A stretch of 33,773 nucleotides of DNA from Elusimicrobiota bacterium (GTDB taxonomy: Bacteria > Elusimicrobiota > Elusimicrobia > Elusimicrobiales > UBA9959). Location: positions 1 through 33,773 of the forward strand of contig JAPLKJ010000256.1 in the NCBI GenBank assembly GCA_026388125.1. Direction: 5' to 3'. A program made the translations under genes and the position numbers. The notes under the pieces are model-generated. The model saw only the letters and a list, made by a program, of their open reading frames with translations. It was not told the origin of the DNA and searched no databases. Below are positions 21,394-28,701 of the stretch, piece after piece (within the stretch, counting starts at the first letter, position 1; each line of letters begins with the position of its first letter).

Positions 21394-22683
21394 CTATAAC
21401 ATCGATGAAAAGTCCTCGGCGTCGAGCAGCTGCCAGCGCCTTTTGATCAGGACAAAACCTACCCGCTTTATCTTTCCCAGCCCGTTCCCGGCCGGATCGC
21501 GGATCAGGAAATATTGAGAGCCGAAGCTCAGGCGTTTCTCGCAGATGTCGAGGATAAGGCCGCCGGAAGGATCATAAACCTTCAGTTTTTTACGGAAGAA
21601 CATTCCCAGCACCACGCCGACTACCATCATGATGTTCGCCAGCGAAAGCAGGCGGAGGATCAGCGCCACTACTATCGGAGGGATACTGCCCAGGTCTACG
21701 CCCGCGAAGATCAGCAGCTGGACCAGCGCCTTTAGCAGGAAATACAACACAACGCCGGTTCCCAGCAGCAAGGCCGGCACCCGGTAGGAGACCGCTTTAT
21801 ACTGCTGCCCGGCCGCGTCCTTGACGTCGAAGACTATGGGAAAAGAGAAATACCGCCTTTCAACGCGGAAAGGGAACAGGGAACCCGGGACGGGTTTTGC
21901 CTCAGGGCCCTCCGGGGCCTTGCGGGCAAGCGCCCGGTACCCAAGGGCGGCCGCCGACAGCGCTGCCGCTATCAGAAAAAGCCAGAGCGCTCCGCCTACG
22001 TCCCGCTTCGGCAGCGGCGGCAGGTCCGGGGACTTCGGCCGGGCCCCCCCGGCGGCGAAGGCAGCGCCGGCGGGCGGCGCGCCCAGCGTAGCCGTGGAGA
22101 CCGCGGGCGGCATGTTCGCCGGAGGCGCGGGCAGCGCCGCCGCCGCGGGCGCGGGCGCGGAAACAGGCGCGGCCGGCTCCTTCCGGGCTTCCGCGGAAGG
22201 TTTCTCTTTGCCCTGCAGCGGCACCAGGGAATTGTATATCCCCTCGAATTCGGAGTTGGAAAGGTTGGTCACCAAAAAGCCGTAGGACCGCCCGGCCAGA
22301 TTAAAATAGCCCGAGCGATATCGCTTGCCTTTCGAAACGAACTGGAGGAAGATAATTTCTCCGCCGTCTTCGGTAGAGACGGTGAATATCTTATTGGGCA
22401 CCGCAACCCCGCCCTTTCTAAGTTTTTTCTGGGAGGCTTGCAGTTTCGCTTTCAGGGCCTTTTCCGTTGAGAACGCGGAAAGGGCACGGATCTTTATCTC
22501 GGCCCGCCCTTTTTTTACCTGCAGGACGCTGCCGGGATCGGCAGCCGCCGCGGCCTGCCACTTGCCGGGAACGTTCAGCAAAAAACCGTTGTCCGCCGAT
22601 TTCAGCGTGGCGGCTGAAACCGCCGCCTGGCACAGCATGAAAAGAACGATGCCGGTCGGCAGTGAAGCTTTTTTAAAGGTCAT
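21394..22683 (-). CDS. membrane protein: secreted N-domain, Pro/Ala linker, scramblase/Tubby-like C-domain
   Basis: This 429-residue protein begins with a Sec signal peptide (residues 1-24). An extracytoplasmic domain follows to about residue 150; its pattern (NGFLLNVPGKW...) resembles PsbP-like folds but only loosely. A low-complexity Pro/Ala linker (about 165-225) leads to several membrane helices. The last 60 residues (VYDPSGGLILDICEKRLSFG...FLIRDPAGNGLGKIKR) look like the Tubby/scramblase-like beta fold. The domain calls are tentative. An extended -10 (TTTGCTAAAAT, 22731-22741) lies about 48 bases upstream. It is cotranscribed with the M48 lipoprotein. Confidence 0.55.
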   Translation of the reverse strand: MTFKKASLPTGIVLFMLCQAAVSAATLKSADNGFLLNVPGKWQAAAAADPGSVLQVKKGRAEIKIRALSAFSTEKALKAKLQASQKKLRKGGVAVPNKIFTVSTEDGGEIIFLQFVSKGKRYRSGYFNLAGRSYGFLVTNLSNSEFEGIYNSLVPLQGKEKPSAEARKEPAAPVSAPAPAAAALPAPPANMPPAVSTATLGAPPAGAAFAAGGARPKSPDLPPLPKRDVGGALWLFLIAAALSAAALGYRALARKAPEGPEAKPVPGSLFPFRVERRYFSFPIVFDVKDAAGQQYKAVSYRVPALLLGTGVVLYFLLKALVQLLIFAGVDLGSIPPIVVALILRLLSLANIMMVVGVVLGMFFRKKLKVYDPSGGLILDICEKRLSFGSQYFLIRDPAGNGLGKIKRVGFVLIKRRWQLLDAEDFSSML

Positions 22684-22730
22684 TTATCCATTACCTGATT
22701 CAGTAACAGCGCCCCCCGTCCATCCCGGAT

Positions 22731-22741
22731 ATTTTAGCAAA
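22731..22741 (-). promoter_or_regulatory. extended -10 TTTGCTAAAAT
   Basis: Matches the TTTGCTAGAAT promoter seen at 16048, 28054 and 32345. It probably drives the two-gene unit ending with the M48 lipoprotein. The leader is about 40 bases. Confidence 0.55.
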
Positions 22742-22799
22742 TGGTTCCTGCAACGGACCGGTCACTTTTTGTACTATAGGAAAAGCCCAACGACCGCTT

Positions 22800-23573
22800 A
22801 TGCCCACTACGCTCAGGAATATTTTGATCGCCCTCGTCAGTTCAGCCGTCCTGTGCTCGCTCGCCTACGTGCTCTGGCTGCCGGACGTGCGGTTCTACGC
22901 GCGGCAGAACCCGAAGGAAACCGCGTATACGCTGCTTCGGGCGAAACAGGCGCGCAAGGCAGGGAAAAAATTCATCAAGCAGATGTACTGGGTGGGCATG
23001 GGCGGGATATCGGAGCACCTTCAGCATGCCGTGGTTATCGCCGAAGACGACACGTTCTATCGCCACAACGGCGTAGACTGGGCCCAGTTCCGGATAGCAG
23101 TGGAAACTAATATCCGGGAAAGGCGGTTCGCCTACGGCGGCAGCACCATAACCCAGCAGCTCGCCCGTAACCTTTACCTTTCCCCGTCGAAGAACCCTTT
23201 GCGCAAGATAAAAGAAATGATCATCGCCCGGAGGCTGGAGAAACATCTCGGCAAACGGCGCATCCTCGAGCTTTATCTTAACGTAGCGGAATGGGGCAAG
23301 GGGATCTTCGGCGCGGAGGCGGCCAGCCGGGCGTATTTCGGAAAACCCGCGGCCGGGATAAACCCGGAGGAGGCGGTAGCGCTGGCCTCCATAATGCCCA
23401 GCCCCGCAAGGTGGAAGGTGAACAGCACCAGCAGCGGGCTGATCCGGCGGCGCGACAACATCCTGGCGCGCATGCGCGCCTCGGGCTACCTGCCCGACGA
23501 GGTGGAGATGCGGCTGGACGAAACGCCGCTCGACCTGACCATTTCCACCGCGCCTCTGATATCGGCTCAATAG
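22800..23573 (+). CDS. mtgA: monofunctional biosynthetic peptidoglycan transglycosylase
   Basis: This 257-residue protein has one N-terminal membrane anchor (residues about 7-27) and a single GT51 domain. The conserved blocks are present: AEDDTFYRHNGVD with the catalytic Glu, GGSTITQQLARNLYL, RKIKEMIIARRLE and ELYLNVAEWGKGIFGAE. There is no transpeptidase domain, so it polymerises lipid II into glycan strands without cross-linking. The ATG lacks a Shine-Dalgarno sequence. TACTAT (22772-22777) preceded by TTTTTG gives a leader of about 16 bases. Confidence 0.95.
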   Translation: MPTTLRNILIALVSSAVLCSLAYVLWLPDVRFYARQNPKETAYTLLRAKQARKAGKKFIKQMYWVGMGGISEHLQHAVVIAEDDTFYRHNGVDWAQFRIAVETNIRERRFAYGGSTITQQLARNLYLSPSKNPLRKIKEMIIARRLEKHLGKRRILELYLNVAEWGKGIFGAEAASRAYFGKPAAGINPEEAVALASIMPSPARWKVNSTSSGLIRRRDNILARMRASGYLPDEVEMRLDETPLDLTISTAPLISAQ

Positions 23574-23590
23574 CAGCGGCTCTCCCCTCT

Positions 23591-23622
23591 CAAAACAAAA
23601 CCGCCTGGCTCCCCAGGCGGTT
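23591..23622. terminator. terminator between mtgA and the 78-residue gene
   Basis: AAAACAAAACCGCCTGG/CCAGGCGG hairpin with a compensated T/A change relative to the common CCGCCGGG form. The T-tract faces the minus strand. Confidence 0.75.
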
Positions 23623-23691
23623 CCTAGAACTGGCAGATCCCCAGGAGGCCTTAACTACCGCCCTGCAGGCCATCCGCGCGAAAATACAGCG

Positions 23692-23928
23692 CTAGACCGG
23701 GAAAGCCCGGCTTTTCTTATGAAAGGTTATACGCATGCCGTTCTCCGTGGGGGAGGCGGAGGCGATCAGCGCCGACACGCTCTTAGGAAGCTTCTGCATG
23801 TTCCCGACATAGAAAGATTTCGCGATCACCGTTATGGTGCCGTTCTCGATCAATTCCCGGAGGTTGGCGGGGACGGCCATGCCTAAACTCATTCTATCGA
23901 CTTTATTTTTTATGTCGTCGTAATTCAT
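23692..23928 (-). CDS. hypothetical 78-residue protein coupled to the CopZ-N/VF530 fusion
   Basis: This small soluble protein contains NLRELIENGTITVIAKSFYV in its middle and a basic C-terminus (FHKKSRAFPV). There are no Cys and no membrane segment. Its ATG overlaps the TGA of the preceding gene (ATGA), so it is translationally coupled and probably acts with the fusion protein. I recognise no family. Confidence 0.65.
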   Translation of the reverse strand: MNYDDIKNKVDRMSLGMAVPANLRELIENGTITVIAKSFYVGNMQKLPKSVSALIASASPTENGMRITFHKKSRAFPV

Positions 23929-24641
23929 AAGGTCTTTTTCGGCTTCGGAACCTCGCAGACATACCAGTTCTCCAGCTTCTCGCGCGCCCAGGGATTCGAC
24001 CGCAGGAAGACCAGGCTGGACTTAATGCCGGGGTCGTACTGGAAACAGCGGATGGGAATGCGGTTGAACAGCCCTTCCCAGCCGTGCAGCCTGAGCATAT
24101 GGTTAAGGATGGTTTCCAGCGTAAGGCCGTGCAGGGGGTCGCGTGACTTAACAGCGGGCACGGGCTTGGCGGAGGATCCGGCTATGGCCGCGGCGTAAGC
24201 GTTCCCGGAGCAGCACTTGCCCAGCGGGTTGGTTTCTTCGCAGCGGCATTTCGGCACCGCGCCGGTTATCGCCTTGATCACAGTGGCCCAGCGCGTGGCC
24301 CCGGTCTTCTTGACGGCGGCCACTACCTGGGCTTTAGTAACCTGCGCGCAGTAACAGGCGTACACGGGCTCCGCCCCGGTCTTGAAATAAACAGGCACAA
24401 GAACGTCCTCCTGTTTGAACACGCCGCCCTTCGGGTGAAAATAGACCGCGGCGCAGGCGGGCGTTCTGCATATCAGGTATCTGTCCCGCGTTACGGCGAT
24501 GCCGGGCTTAAGCAGCCTCCGCACCGTAGTTCCATGCACTATCTCGCCCGGCTGCCCGCAAAGCGGACAGGCTATGCTGTCGCCGCCCTGCGCTGGCTTG
24601 CCGCAGCAGGGCTCCCCGCATCCGCACGATCGTTCGTTCAT
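23925..24641 (-). CDS. fusion of CopZ-type [2Fe-2S]/zinc domain with VF530 domain
   Basis: This 238-residue protein has three parts. Residues 24-85 match the zinc-binding start of archaeal CopZ: CPLC, then C58 and C63 in ICRTPACAAVYF. Residues 94-144 match its BFD-like [2Fe-2S] part: CYC at 96-98, CRC at 132-134 and NPLGKCC ending at 144. Residues 168-232 match the VF530 family, whose name derives from a Vibrio DNA-binding protein: DPLHGLTLETILNHM, IRCFQ and SLVFLRSNPWAREKLE. In CopZ the C-terminal part is a copper-binding HMA domain; here VF530 stands in that place. An extra Cys-rich N-terminus (CGCGEPCCG) may bind metal. A role as metal- or redox-responsive regulator is inference. Start ATG 24641 lies three bases after an in-frame TGA. 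Confidence 0.85.
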   Translation of the reverse strand: MNERSCGCGEPCCGKPAQGGDSIACPLCGQPGEIVHGTTVRRLLKPGIAVTRDRYLICRTPACAAVYFHPKGGVFKQEDVLVPVYFKTGAEPVYACYCAQVTKAQVVAAVKKTGATRWATVIKAITGAVPKCRCEETNPLGKCCSGNAYAAAIAGSSAKPVPAVKSRDPLHGLTLETILNHMLRLHGWEGLFNRIPIRCFQYDPGIKSSLVFLRSNPWAREKLENWYVCEVPKPKKTL

Positions 24642-24676
24642 ATATCACATCCGGGAAAGCATCTTTTCACACCTCC

Positions 24677-24715
24677 ATTCTACAAAACAAACCGCCGGGC
24701 TTCCGCCTACAGGCC
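24677..24715 (-). promoter_or_regulatory. -10 TAGAAT and decayed hairpin module upstream of the CopZ-N/VF530 gene
   Basis: TTTTGTAGAAT (24677-24686 region) is followed at once by GGAGGT on the minus strand. Beside it is a damaged CCGCCGGGC...GCCCGC inverted repeat. The flanking genes are divergent, so the hairpin has no minus-strand gene to terminate. Confidence 0.45.
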
Positions 24716-24720
24716 CGCTT

Positions 24721-24752
24721 TTTGCTAAACTTTTATCATGGCGCGCGGATAA
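24721..24752 (+). promoter_or_regulatory. promoter and four-codon leaderless mini-ORF before the kinase gene
   Basis: TTTGCTAAACT (hexamer 24726-24731) is followed by six bases and then ATG at 24738, which reads four codons (M-A-R-G) and stops at 24752. The kinase ATG with GAGG is 13 bases further on. The spacing is that of the leaderless genes here. Whether the mini-ORF is translated is untested. Confidence 0.4.
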
Positions 24753-24765
24753 GCCTGAGGTGTTT

Positions 24766-25455
24766 ATGAATAACACGGATCAAAAAACGGAAAAACCGGA
24801 CCTTCTGAAGAGGATGTGCAGCGTGGCCGGCCACGAAATACGCAATCCTCTGGCTATCATCTCCAATTCAATTTATTACATCAAAACCAAATTGGGCGCC
24901 GGCGGGGCGGCCGTGGACCCGAAGATAGCGAAGCATATAGGGATCATCGAGGGAGAGGTAAGGAACAGCAACAACATCATCGAGGCGATGCTCGCTTTCT
25001 CCCGCGTAAAGGAATTGAACTGCGCGCCGGCCGCCGTGAACTCCGCAATCAAGGACCTGACGGGGGCTTACCAGTTCCCGCCTTCCGTCACGGTAAAGGC
25101 CGTCCCCGACCCCGCCGACCCCTGCGTGAACGCGGACATGGAAGCCGTGTCCTACGCGCTGCGCTGCGTGCTTGACAATTCGGTGCAGGCTATGCCGGAA
25201 GGCGGCACGGTCACCATCGAGGCCTCTCACGACGCCGCGCGGGCGATGCTGAGCATCACCGACAGCGGCCCGGGGCTGCCCGACGGCGACGGCGAGAAAG
25301 TGTTCGAGCCCTTCTTCACCACAAAGCCGCGGGGCATAGGGCTTGGCCTTACCATCGCGCGCAAGTTCCTGGAGCAGCAGGGCGGCACCGTAACGGCGCA
25401 GAACACCGCCGGCGGCGGCGCCAGGGTAACCCTGGCCCTGCCGCTGAAGCCGTAA
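24766..25455 (+). CDS. soluble histidine kinase without sensor domain
   Basis: This 229-residue protein is only a kinase core. It has a HisKA-like segment with His23 in AGHEIRNPLAI. The N box is VLDNSVQAMPEGG, the G1 box DSGPGLP, the F box FEPFFTTK and the G2 box GIGLGLTIARK. There is no membrane segment, PAS or GAF domain, so input must come from a partner protein. No receiver gene is adjacent, although three orphan receivers lie elsewhere in the window. The ATG has GAGG nine bases upstream. A longer in-frame start upstream crosses the promoter and is rejected. Confidence 0.9.
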   Translation: MNNTDQKTEKPDLLKRMCSVAGHEIRNPLAIISNSIYYIKTKLGAGGAAVDPKIAKHIGIIEGEVRNSNNIIEAMLAFSRVKELNCAPAAVNSAIKDLTGAYQFPPSVTVKAVPDPADPCVNADMEAVSYALRCVLDNSVQAMPEGGTVTIEASHDAARAMLSITDSGPGLPDGDGEKVFEPFFTTKPRGIGLGLTIARKFLEQQGGTVTAQNTAGGGARVTLALPLKP

Positions 25456-25494
25456 AGCAAAAAGCTCCTGACGCCTTTTCACCATTCCCCACGT

Positions 25495-26214
25495 ATGAAG
25501 GAACAGCTCTCTCCGGATCCCGGGGCCGCGCCAAAGGGGACTGAAAAGTCCTTCTCTCCTGTTTTGCTGGCGGCGCTGCTGGCCGCGGGTCTTTGCCTGG
25601 CATTAATTCCCCAGTGGCATAGGTCAGGCCGCGTTCCGGCTTCCCCGGCCGCGGGCGGCGCCGCCCGCGGTACGCCGGCAGCGCAGCCCCCGGCCGCCGC
25701 CCCCGCCCCGGCAATGATGCCGCTGGGCAGAAGCATGGAAGGGATCACCACACGCTACAAGGGCATGAAGCCCGGCTGGATAGAGCCTATAACCGCGGGG
25801 CCGCTCCGGGGCGGGACCATTAGAAAATATACTACCAGCTACGCCACCGACGACCTCTATACCTTTAATGGCGCAGTATACCGCCGGGTAATGTCCTTCA
25901 GGCTGGCCGATATGCTGGAGACGGTGGAGGGAACGCACGCTAATTTTTCCGGGCTGGTTTTCACCTACGCCCTTTACCCGAGCGCCTTCGACGAGCAGCA
26001 CGAAAGCGGGCAGGTGCCGCCGGAGCTCAAAAAACTTGCCGACGCTTACGGCGAGAAATGCGGACAATTGGCCGAGCCGGGCAGCCGCCCGGCGGAACAC
26101 CGCGAACTGCACGGCGGCTACGTGTTCTACTGCTCGAACAGGATCACCACCCGGCTGATCTACGGCGTCTGCTCCGAAGGCCTCCTGGCCGCGGAAGCGG
26201 CCGGGGTGAAATAG
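25495..26214 (+). CDS. hypothetical membrane-anchored protein
   Basis: This 239-residue protein has an N-terminal cytoplasmic tail, one membrane helix (residues about 22-40) and a Pro/Ala-rich linker (46-75). A soluble extracytoplasmic domain containing three Cys near the end follows. No family is recognised. There is no clear Shine-Dalgarno sequence before ATG 25495. It lies 39 bases after the kinase gene and its TAG overlaps the GTG start of rlmN (TAGTG), so kinase, this gene and rlmN look like one transcription unit. Confidence 0.65.
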   Translation: MKEQLSPDPGAAPKGTEKSFSPVLLAALLAAGLCLALIPQWHRSGRVPASPAAGGAARGTPAAQPPAAAPAPAMMPLGRSMEGITTRYKGMKPGWIEPITAGPLRGGTIRKYTTSYATDDLYTFNGAVYRRVMSFRLADMLETVEGTHANFSGLVFTYALYPSAFDEQHESGQVPPELKKLADAYGEKCGQLAEPGSRPAEHRELHGGYVFYCSNRITTRLIYGVCSEGLLAAEAAGVK

Positions 26215-27260
26215 TGTCCGCACCTGCGCTGTTGAATAACTATATGCAACCTGACCTGCGGGGTTTAACCCGCGCCGATATTGAAACAGCGCTGACTGGC
26301 CTGGGCGAGAAGCCCGGCAACGCGGGCGCGGTGTTTATGGCCGTGCACCGCCGCGGCGCCGCCGACCTTGCGCAGCTGCCGGGCGTACCGGCGCGCGTCT
26401 GCCGGGCGCTGGGCAGTGCCTTCACGCTGCAGCCCCTGCCGCTCCCGGAGCGCAAGCTGGTTGCAGCCGACAGCACCAGGAAACTGCTCTTCCGGTTCCC
26501 CGGCAACGCCCTGGCCGAATGCGTGGTGCTGCCGGGCAAAGACCAGCAGACCGCCTGCCTTTCCTCGCAGGCCGGCTGCGCCTGCGGCTGCACTTTCTGC
26601 GCCACCGGCGCCCTCGGATTTAAACGCTCGCTGACGCCGGCTGAGATAATAGCCCAGTTCGAGGCCTGCCTGCGCGAGGCGGTGGACCTGAAGAGCCTTG
26701 TATTCATGGGCATGGGCGAACCTTTCCTGAACTGGGAGAACGTAAAGAAAGCGATAAAGATTCTTTCCGACAGCCGCGGCCGCCATTTTCAGCAGGTGAA
26801 GATGACAGTATCGACGGTGGGCGTGATACCGGTAATAGAGGAGCTAACAACTTCTGACCTGCGGGTAAGGCTGGCAGTATCGCTGGTGGCGGCAGACCCC
26901 GGACTGCGCGCGCGCCTGGCGCCGATGGAGAATACTTACCCGCTCAACCGCGTGCTGGCCGCCGTAAGGGAATACTGCCGCGCGCGGCAGGCGCACGTTA
27001 TGCTGGAGTACATCCTGCTCCCCGGCGTGAACGACCGGCCGTGCGACTCCGCGCTGCTGGCGAAACTTATAGAAGGCATCCCCTGCCGCCTCAACCTGAT
27101 CCCCTACAACCCGCCGGGCGGCCCCGGCCCTGTAACGCCGCGCATAAAGGAGTTCCAGCAGGAACTTATAGCCGCCGGCGTGCGCGCCTACCTGCGGCAG
27201 GAAAAAGGCGCGGACATTGCCGCCGCCTGCGGCCAGCTGGCCGCCGGGGCGGACAATTAA
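26214..27260 (+). CDS. rlmN: 23S rRNA/tRNA adenine-C2 methyltransferase RlmN
   Basis: This 348-residue radical SAM enzyme methylates C2 of A2503 in 23S rRNA and of A37 in some tRNAs. It has the cluster motif C122-x3-C126-x2-C129 (GCACGCTFCATG). MGMGEPFLNWENV follows, and the methyl-carrying Cys339 lies in the RlmN-typical ADIAAACGQLA at the C-terminus. Residues such as KDQQTACLSSQAGC fit RlmN rather than Cfr, but I cannot exclude a Cfr-like relative by eye. Start GTG 26214 overlaps the upstream stop; ATG 26244 is an alternative that trims ten residues without harming the domain. Confidence 0.93.
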   Translation: MSAPALLNNYMQPDLRGLTRADIETALTGLGEKPGNAGAVFMAVHRRGAADLAQLPGVPARVCRALGSAFTLQPLPLPERKLVAADSTRKLLFRFPGNALAECVVLPGKDQQTACLSSQAGCACGCTFCATGALGFKRSLTPAEIIAQFEACLREAVDLKSLVFMGMGEPFLNWENVKKAIKILSDSRGRHFQQVKMTVSTVGVIPVIEELTTSDLRVRLAVSLVAADPGLRARLAPMENTYPLNRVLAAVREYCRARQAHVMLEYILLPGVNDRPCDSALLAKLIEGIPCRLNLIPYNPPGGPGPVTPRIKEFQQELIAAGVRAYLRQEKGADIAAACGQLAAGADN

Positions 27261-27287
27261 AACAGAACCGCCGGGCTTACCCGGCGG
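27258..27287. terminator. terminator between rlmN and the DTW gene
   Basis: ACCGCCGGG/CCCGGCGG hairpin just after the rlmN stop, with a T-rich side (TTCTGTTTTAATT) for the minus strand. Confidence 0.7.
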
Positions 27288-27314
27288 CCATGAAGAACCT
27301 GTTTTAAATAATAA

Positions 27315-27998
27315 TTAAGTTTTCTTCCTCTTATTTTCTTCCCTTCTTCTGCCTTTGCCGTTCTGATACGGCAAATGGGTGTCCACCAGTTTCTTGAAAA
27401 CGACCATCAGGTTTTCATTTTGCGCGTTAAGATTTTCATAGCCGGCTTCCTCGGCCTCTTTGCATAAATAATAGATGGCCTCGATGGTAGAGACACAATG
27501 CTGCATGGGCTGCTTTTTGATCGCGAACTGGGAAACGTAGCTGCTGGAAAAAGAAAGGCGGGGCAGGGCGCTGATATTCTTGCTTCTGAACAAAAGGCTC
27601 TGGGCGCAGTTCCAGGTGCCGTCTATGACAAAGATCAGAAGAGTTTTTCCTTCTGTGGCGAAAGCATTCCCCGGAGTTTTGAAGTTCACGGCTTTAGGCC
27701 CGGGATACAGCACAAAGGGGTTATAGGAGGGGTCCTGGAGAAGAGAATTAACCCGCTCATTGTGGGTAAAATCAGTGCCTACCAAAAGCTCCGCGTTCGT
27801 TAAACATAATTTTGCAAGCCGGGCCGTCCCTGTTTTTTGTTTTCTGGCTTCCTTGCTATGCATCAGTATCACGAAACGCATCCGCGTAGCAAATGGTCTT
27901 ATGCTGCCGCATAAGCAGGTTTTTTTCGCCCTGCGGCAGGTATAGCAGTACTCACGGTGGTCGGTCCGGATATCCGGAAGATCAGTTTTATTTAACAT
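27315..27998 (-). CDS. tapT: DTW-domain tRNA-uridine aminocarboxypropyltransferase (TapT/YfiP family)
   Basis: This 227-residue protein adds the 3-amino-3-carboxypropyl group from SAM to tRNA uridine (acp3U) if it acts like E. coli TapT. It has the N-terminal zinc Cys pattern YCYTCRRAKKTCLC, the family-defining DGTW (IFVIDGTWNCA) and an ST-x-E segment near the C-terminus (CVSTIEAIYYL). The gene is clearly poorer in G+C than its neighbours and the C-terminus is very basic (KGRRREENKRKKT), both suggesting acquisition. ATG 27998 is chosen because the upstream in-frame extension runs through a GGGGAC-type repeat. Confidence 0.88.
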   Translation of the reverse strand: MLNKTDLPDIRTDHREYCYTCRRAKKTCLCGSIRPFATRMRFVILMHSKEARKQKTGTARLAKLCLTNAELLVGTDFTHNERVNSLLQDPSYNPFVLYPGPKAVNFKTPGNAFATEGKTLLIFVIDGTWNCAQSLLFRSKNISALPRLSFSSSYVSQFAIKKQPMQHCVSTIEAIYYLCKEAEEAGYENLNAQNENLMVVFKKLVDTHLPYQNGKGRRREENKRKKT

Positions 27999-28015
27999 GA
28001 AAGCGTTAGAGCGCA

Positions 28016-28043
28016 GGGGACACATGCTAGACACATAAGCCCC
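28016..28043. repeat. GGGGAC type 4 element upstream of the DTW gene
   Basis: GGGGACACATGCTAGACACA followed by TAAGCCCC has the same head as the other repeats but a different body. It lies in the leader between TAGAAT (28054-28059) and ATG 27998. Confidence 0.4.
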
Positions 28044-28053
28044 TGACAAAACT

Positions 28054-28064
28054 ATTCTAGCAAA
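28054..28064 (-). promoter_or_regulatory. extended -10 TTTGCTAGAAT upstream of the DTW gene
   Basis: Same sequence as at 16048 and 32345. Transcription would start near 28047, giving a leader of about 50 bases to ATG 27998, or almost none to a TTG at 28049. Confidence 0.5.
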
Positions 28065-28168
28065 TGGGAATCAGCCTTGCGGCTAAGGTTGCCGGGTTGA
28101 GCCGGCGGCGGGGAAAGAAGTATGATTCTGATTGAGCTTTTAATAAAAATATCAAAGGAGTACTACTA

Positions 28169-28546
28169 ATGAAAAACAGAATACTTGCCAGCTGCCTCGC
28201 CCTCGCCATCCTGGCCGGCGCCGGGGTTATCGGCGCGCGGGCGCAGGATAAAGCGAAAGCGAAGAACGAAGTTGTGACGAAAACTGGCGTTATAGAGATA
28301 ATAAAGGCCGACCCGGCGAAGAAAGAGAAGTACGACACGATCCTTCTCAAGATCGACAAAGAGACCATCAAGCTCCTTCCCGGCGCCGACAAGAAAGCCT
28401 TCAAGCCACTCGAGAAGCTCAACGGCAAGACCGTAACCGTGACCGGCGAACTGCTGCCCCCCAACCCGCCCAAATACCCCCTGGCGGCCCTAAAGGTAGC
28501 CTCAGTAGCCAAAGCCGCGGCCCCCGCGGCGCCCGTCAAGAAATAA
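28169..28546 (+). CDS. small secreted Lys-rich protein
   Basis: This 125-residue protein has a Sec signal peptide (residues 1-25, ending ARA). A small beta-rich domain follows (TKTGVIEIIKAD...YDTILLKID...NGKTVTVTGELL), suggestive of an OB-like barrel, and then an Ala/Pro/Lys tail. No firm family is recognised. The ATG has AAAGGAG. TATGAT near 28120 is a plausible -10. It ends at a strong terminator. Confidence 0.75.
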   Translation: MKNRILASCLALAILAGAGVIGARAQDKAKAKNEVVTKTGVIEIIKADPAKKEKYDTILLKIDKETIKLLPGADKKAFKPLEKLNGKTVTVTGELLPPNPPKYPLAALKVASVAKAAAPAAPVKK

Positions 28547-28566
28547 CCGCAACAGCAGTACAACAG

Positions 28567-28600
28567 AGCGCCCCGGCAAAGTCGCCGGGGCGCTTTTTTT
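28567..28600 (+). terminator. strong intrinsic terminator
   Basis: GCGCCCCGGC/GCCGGGGCGC stem followed by seven T residues, 20 bases after the secreted protein's stop codon. Confidence 0.92.
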
Positions 28601-28603
28601 GTA

Positions 28604-28687
28604 GGGGACGCTTTTGACTTTTTGACTTATTATTAACAATTCCTGGCACGGCGGCGGATAAATAGTCAAAAAGTCAAATACGTCCCC
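28604..28687. repeat. GGGGAC type 1 palindrome, second complete copy
   Basis: The left arm (GGGGACGCTTTTGACTTTTT...) and right arm (...CAAATACGTCCCC) are 28 bases each with a few mismatches, and the loop is 28 bases. The right arm is identical to that of the 4304-4383 copy, while the loop is unrelated. Confidence 0.85.
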
Positions 28688-28701
28688 TCTCCCCAAAAAG
28701 G

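Noticed and set aside
24645-24647. TGA before the CopZ-N/VF530 start read as a sense codon (recoding)
   Set aside because: TGA is the normal stop of many genes here, for example at 7146, 13396, 17995 and 23925. Reassignment is therefore not supported.
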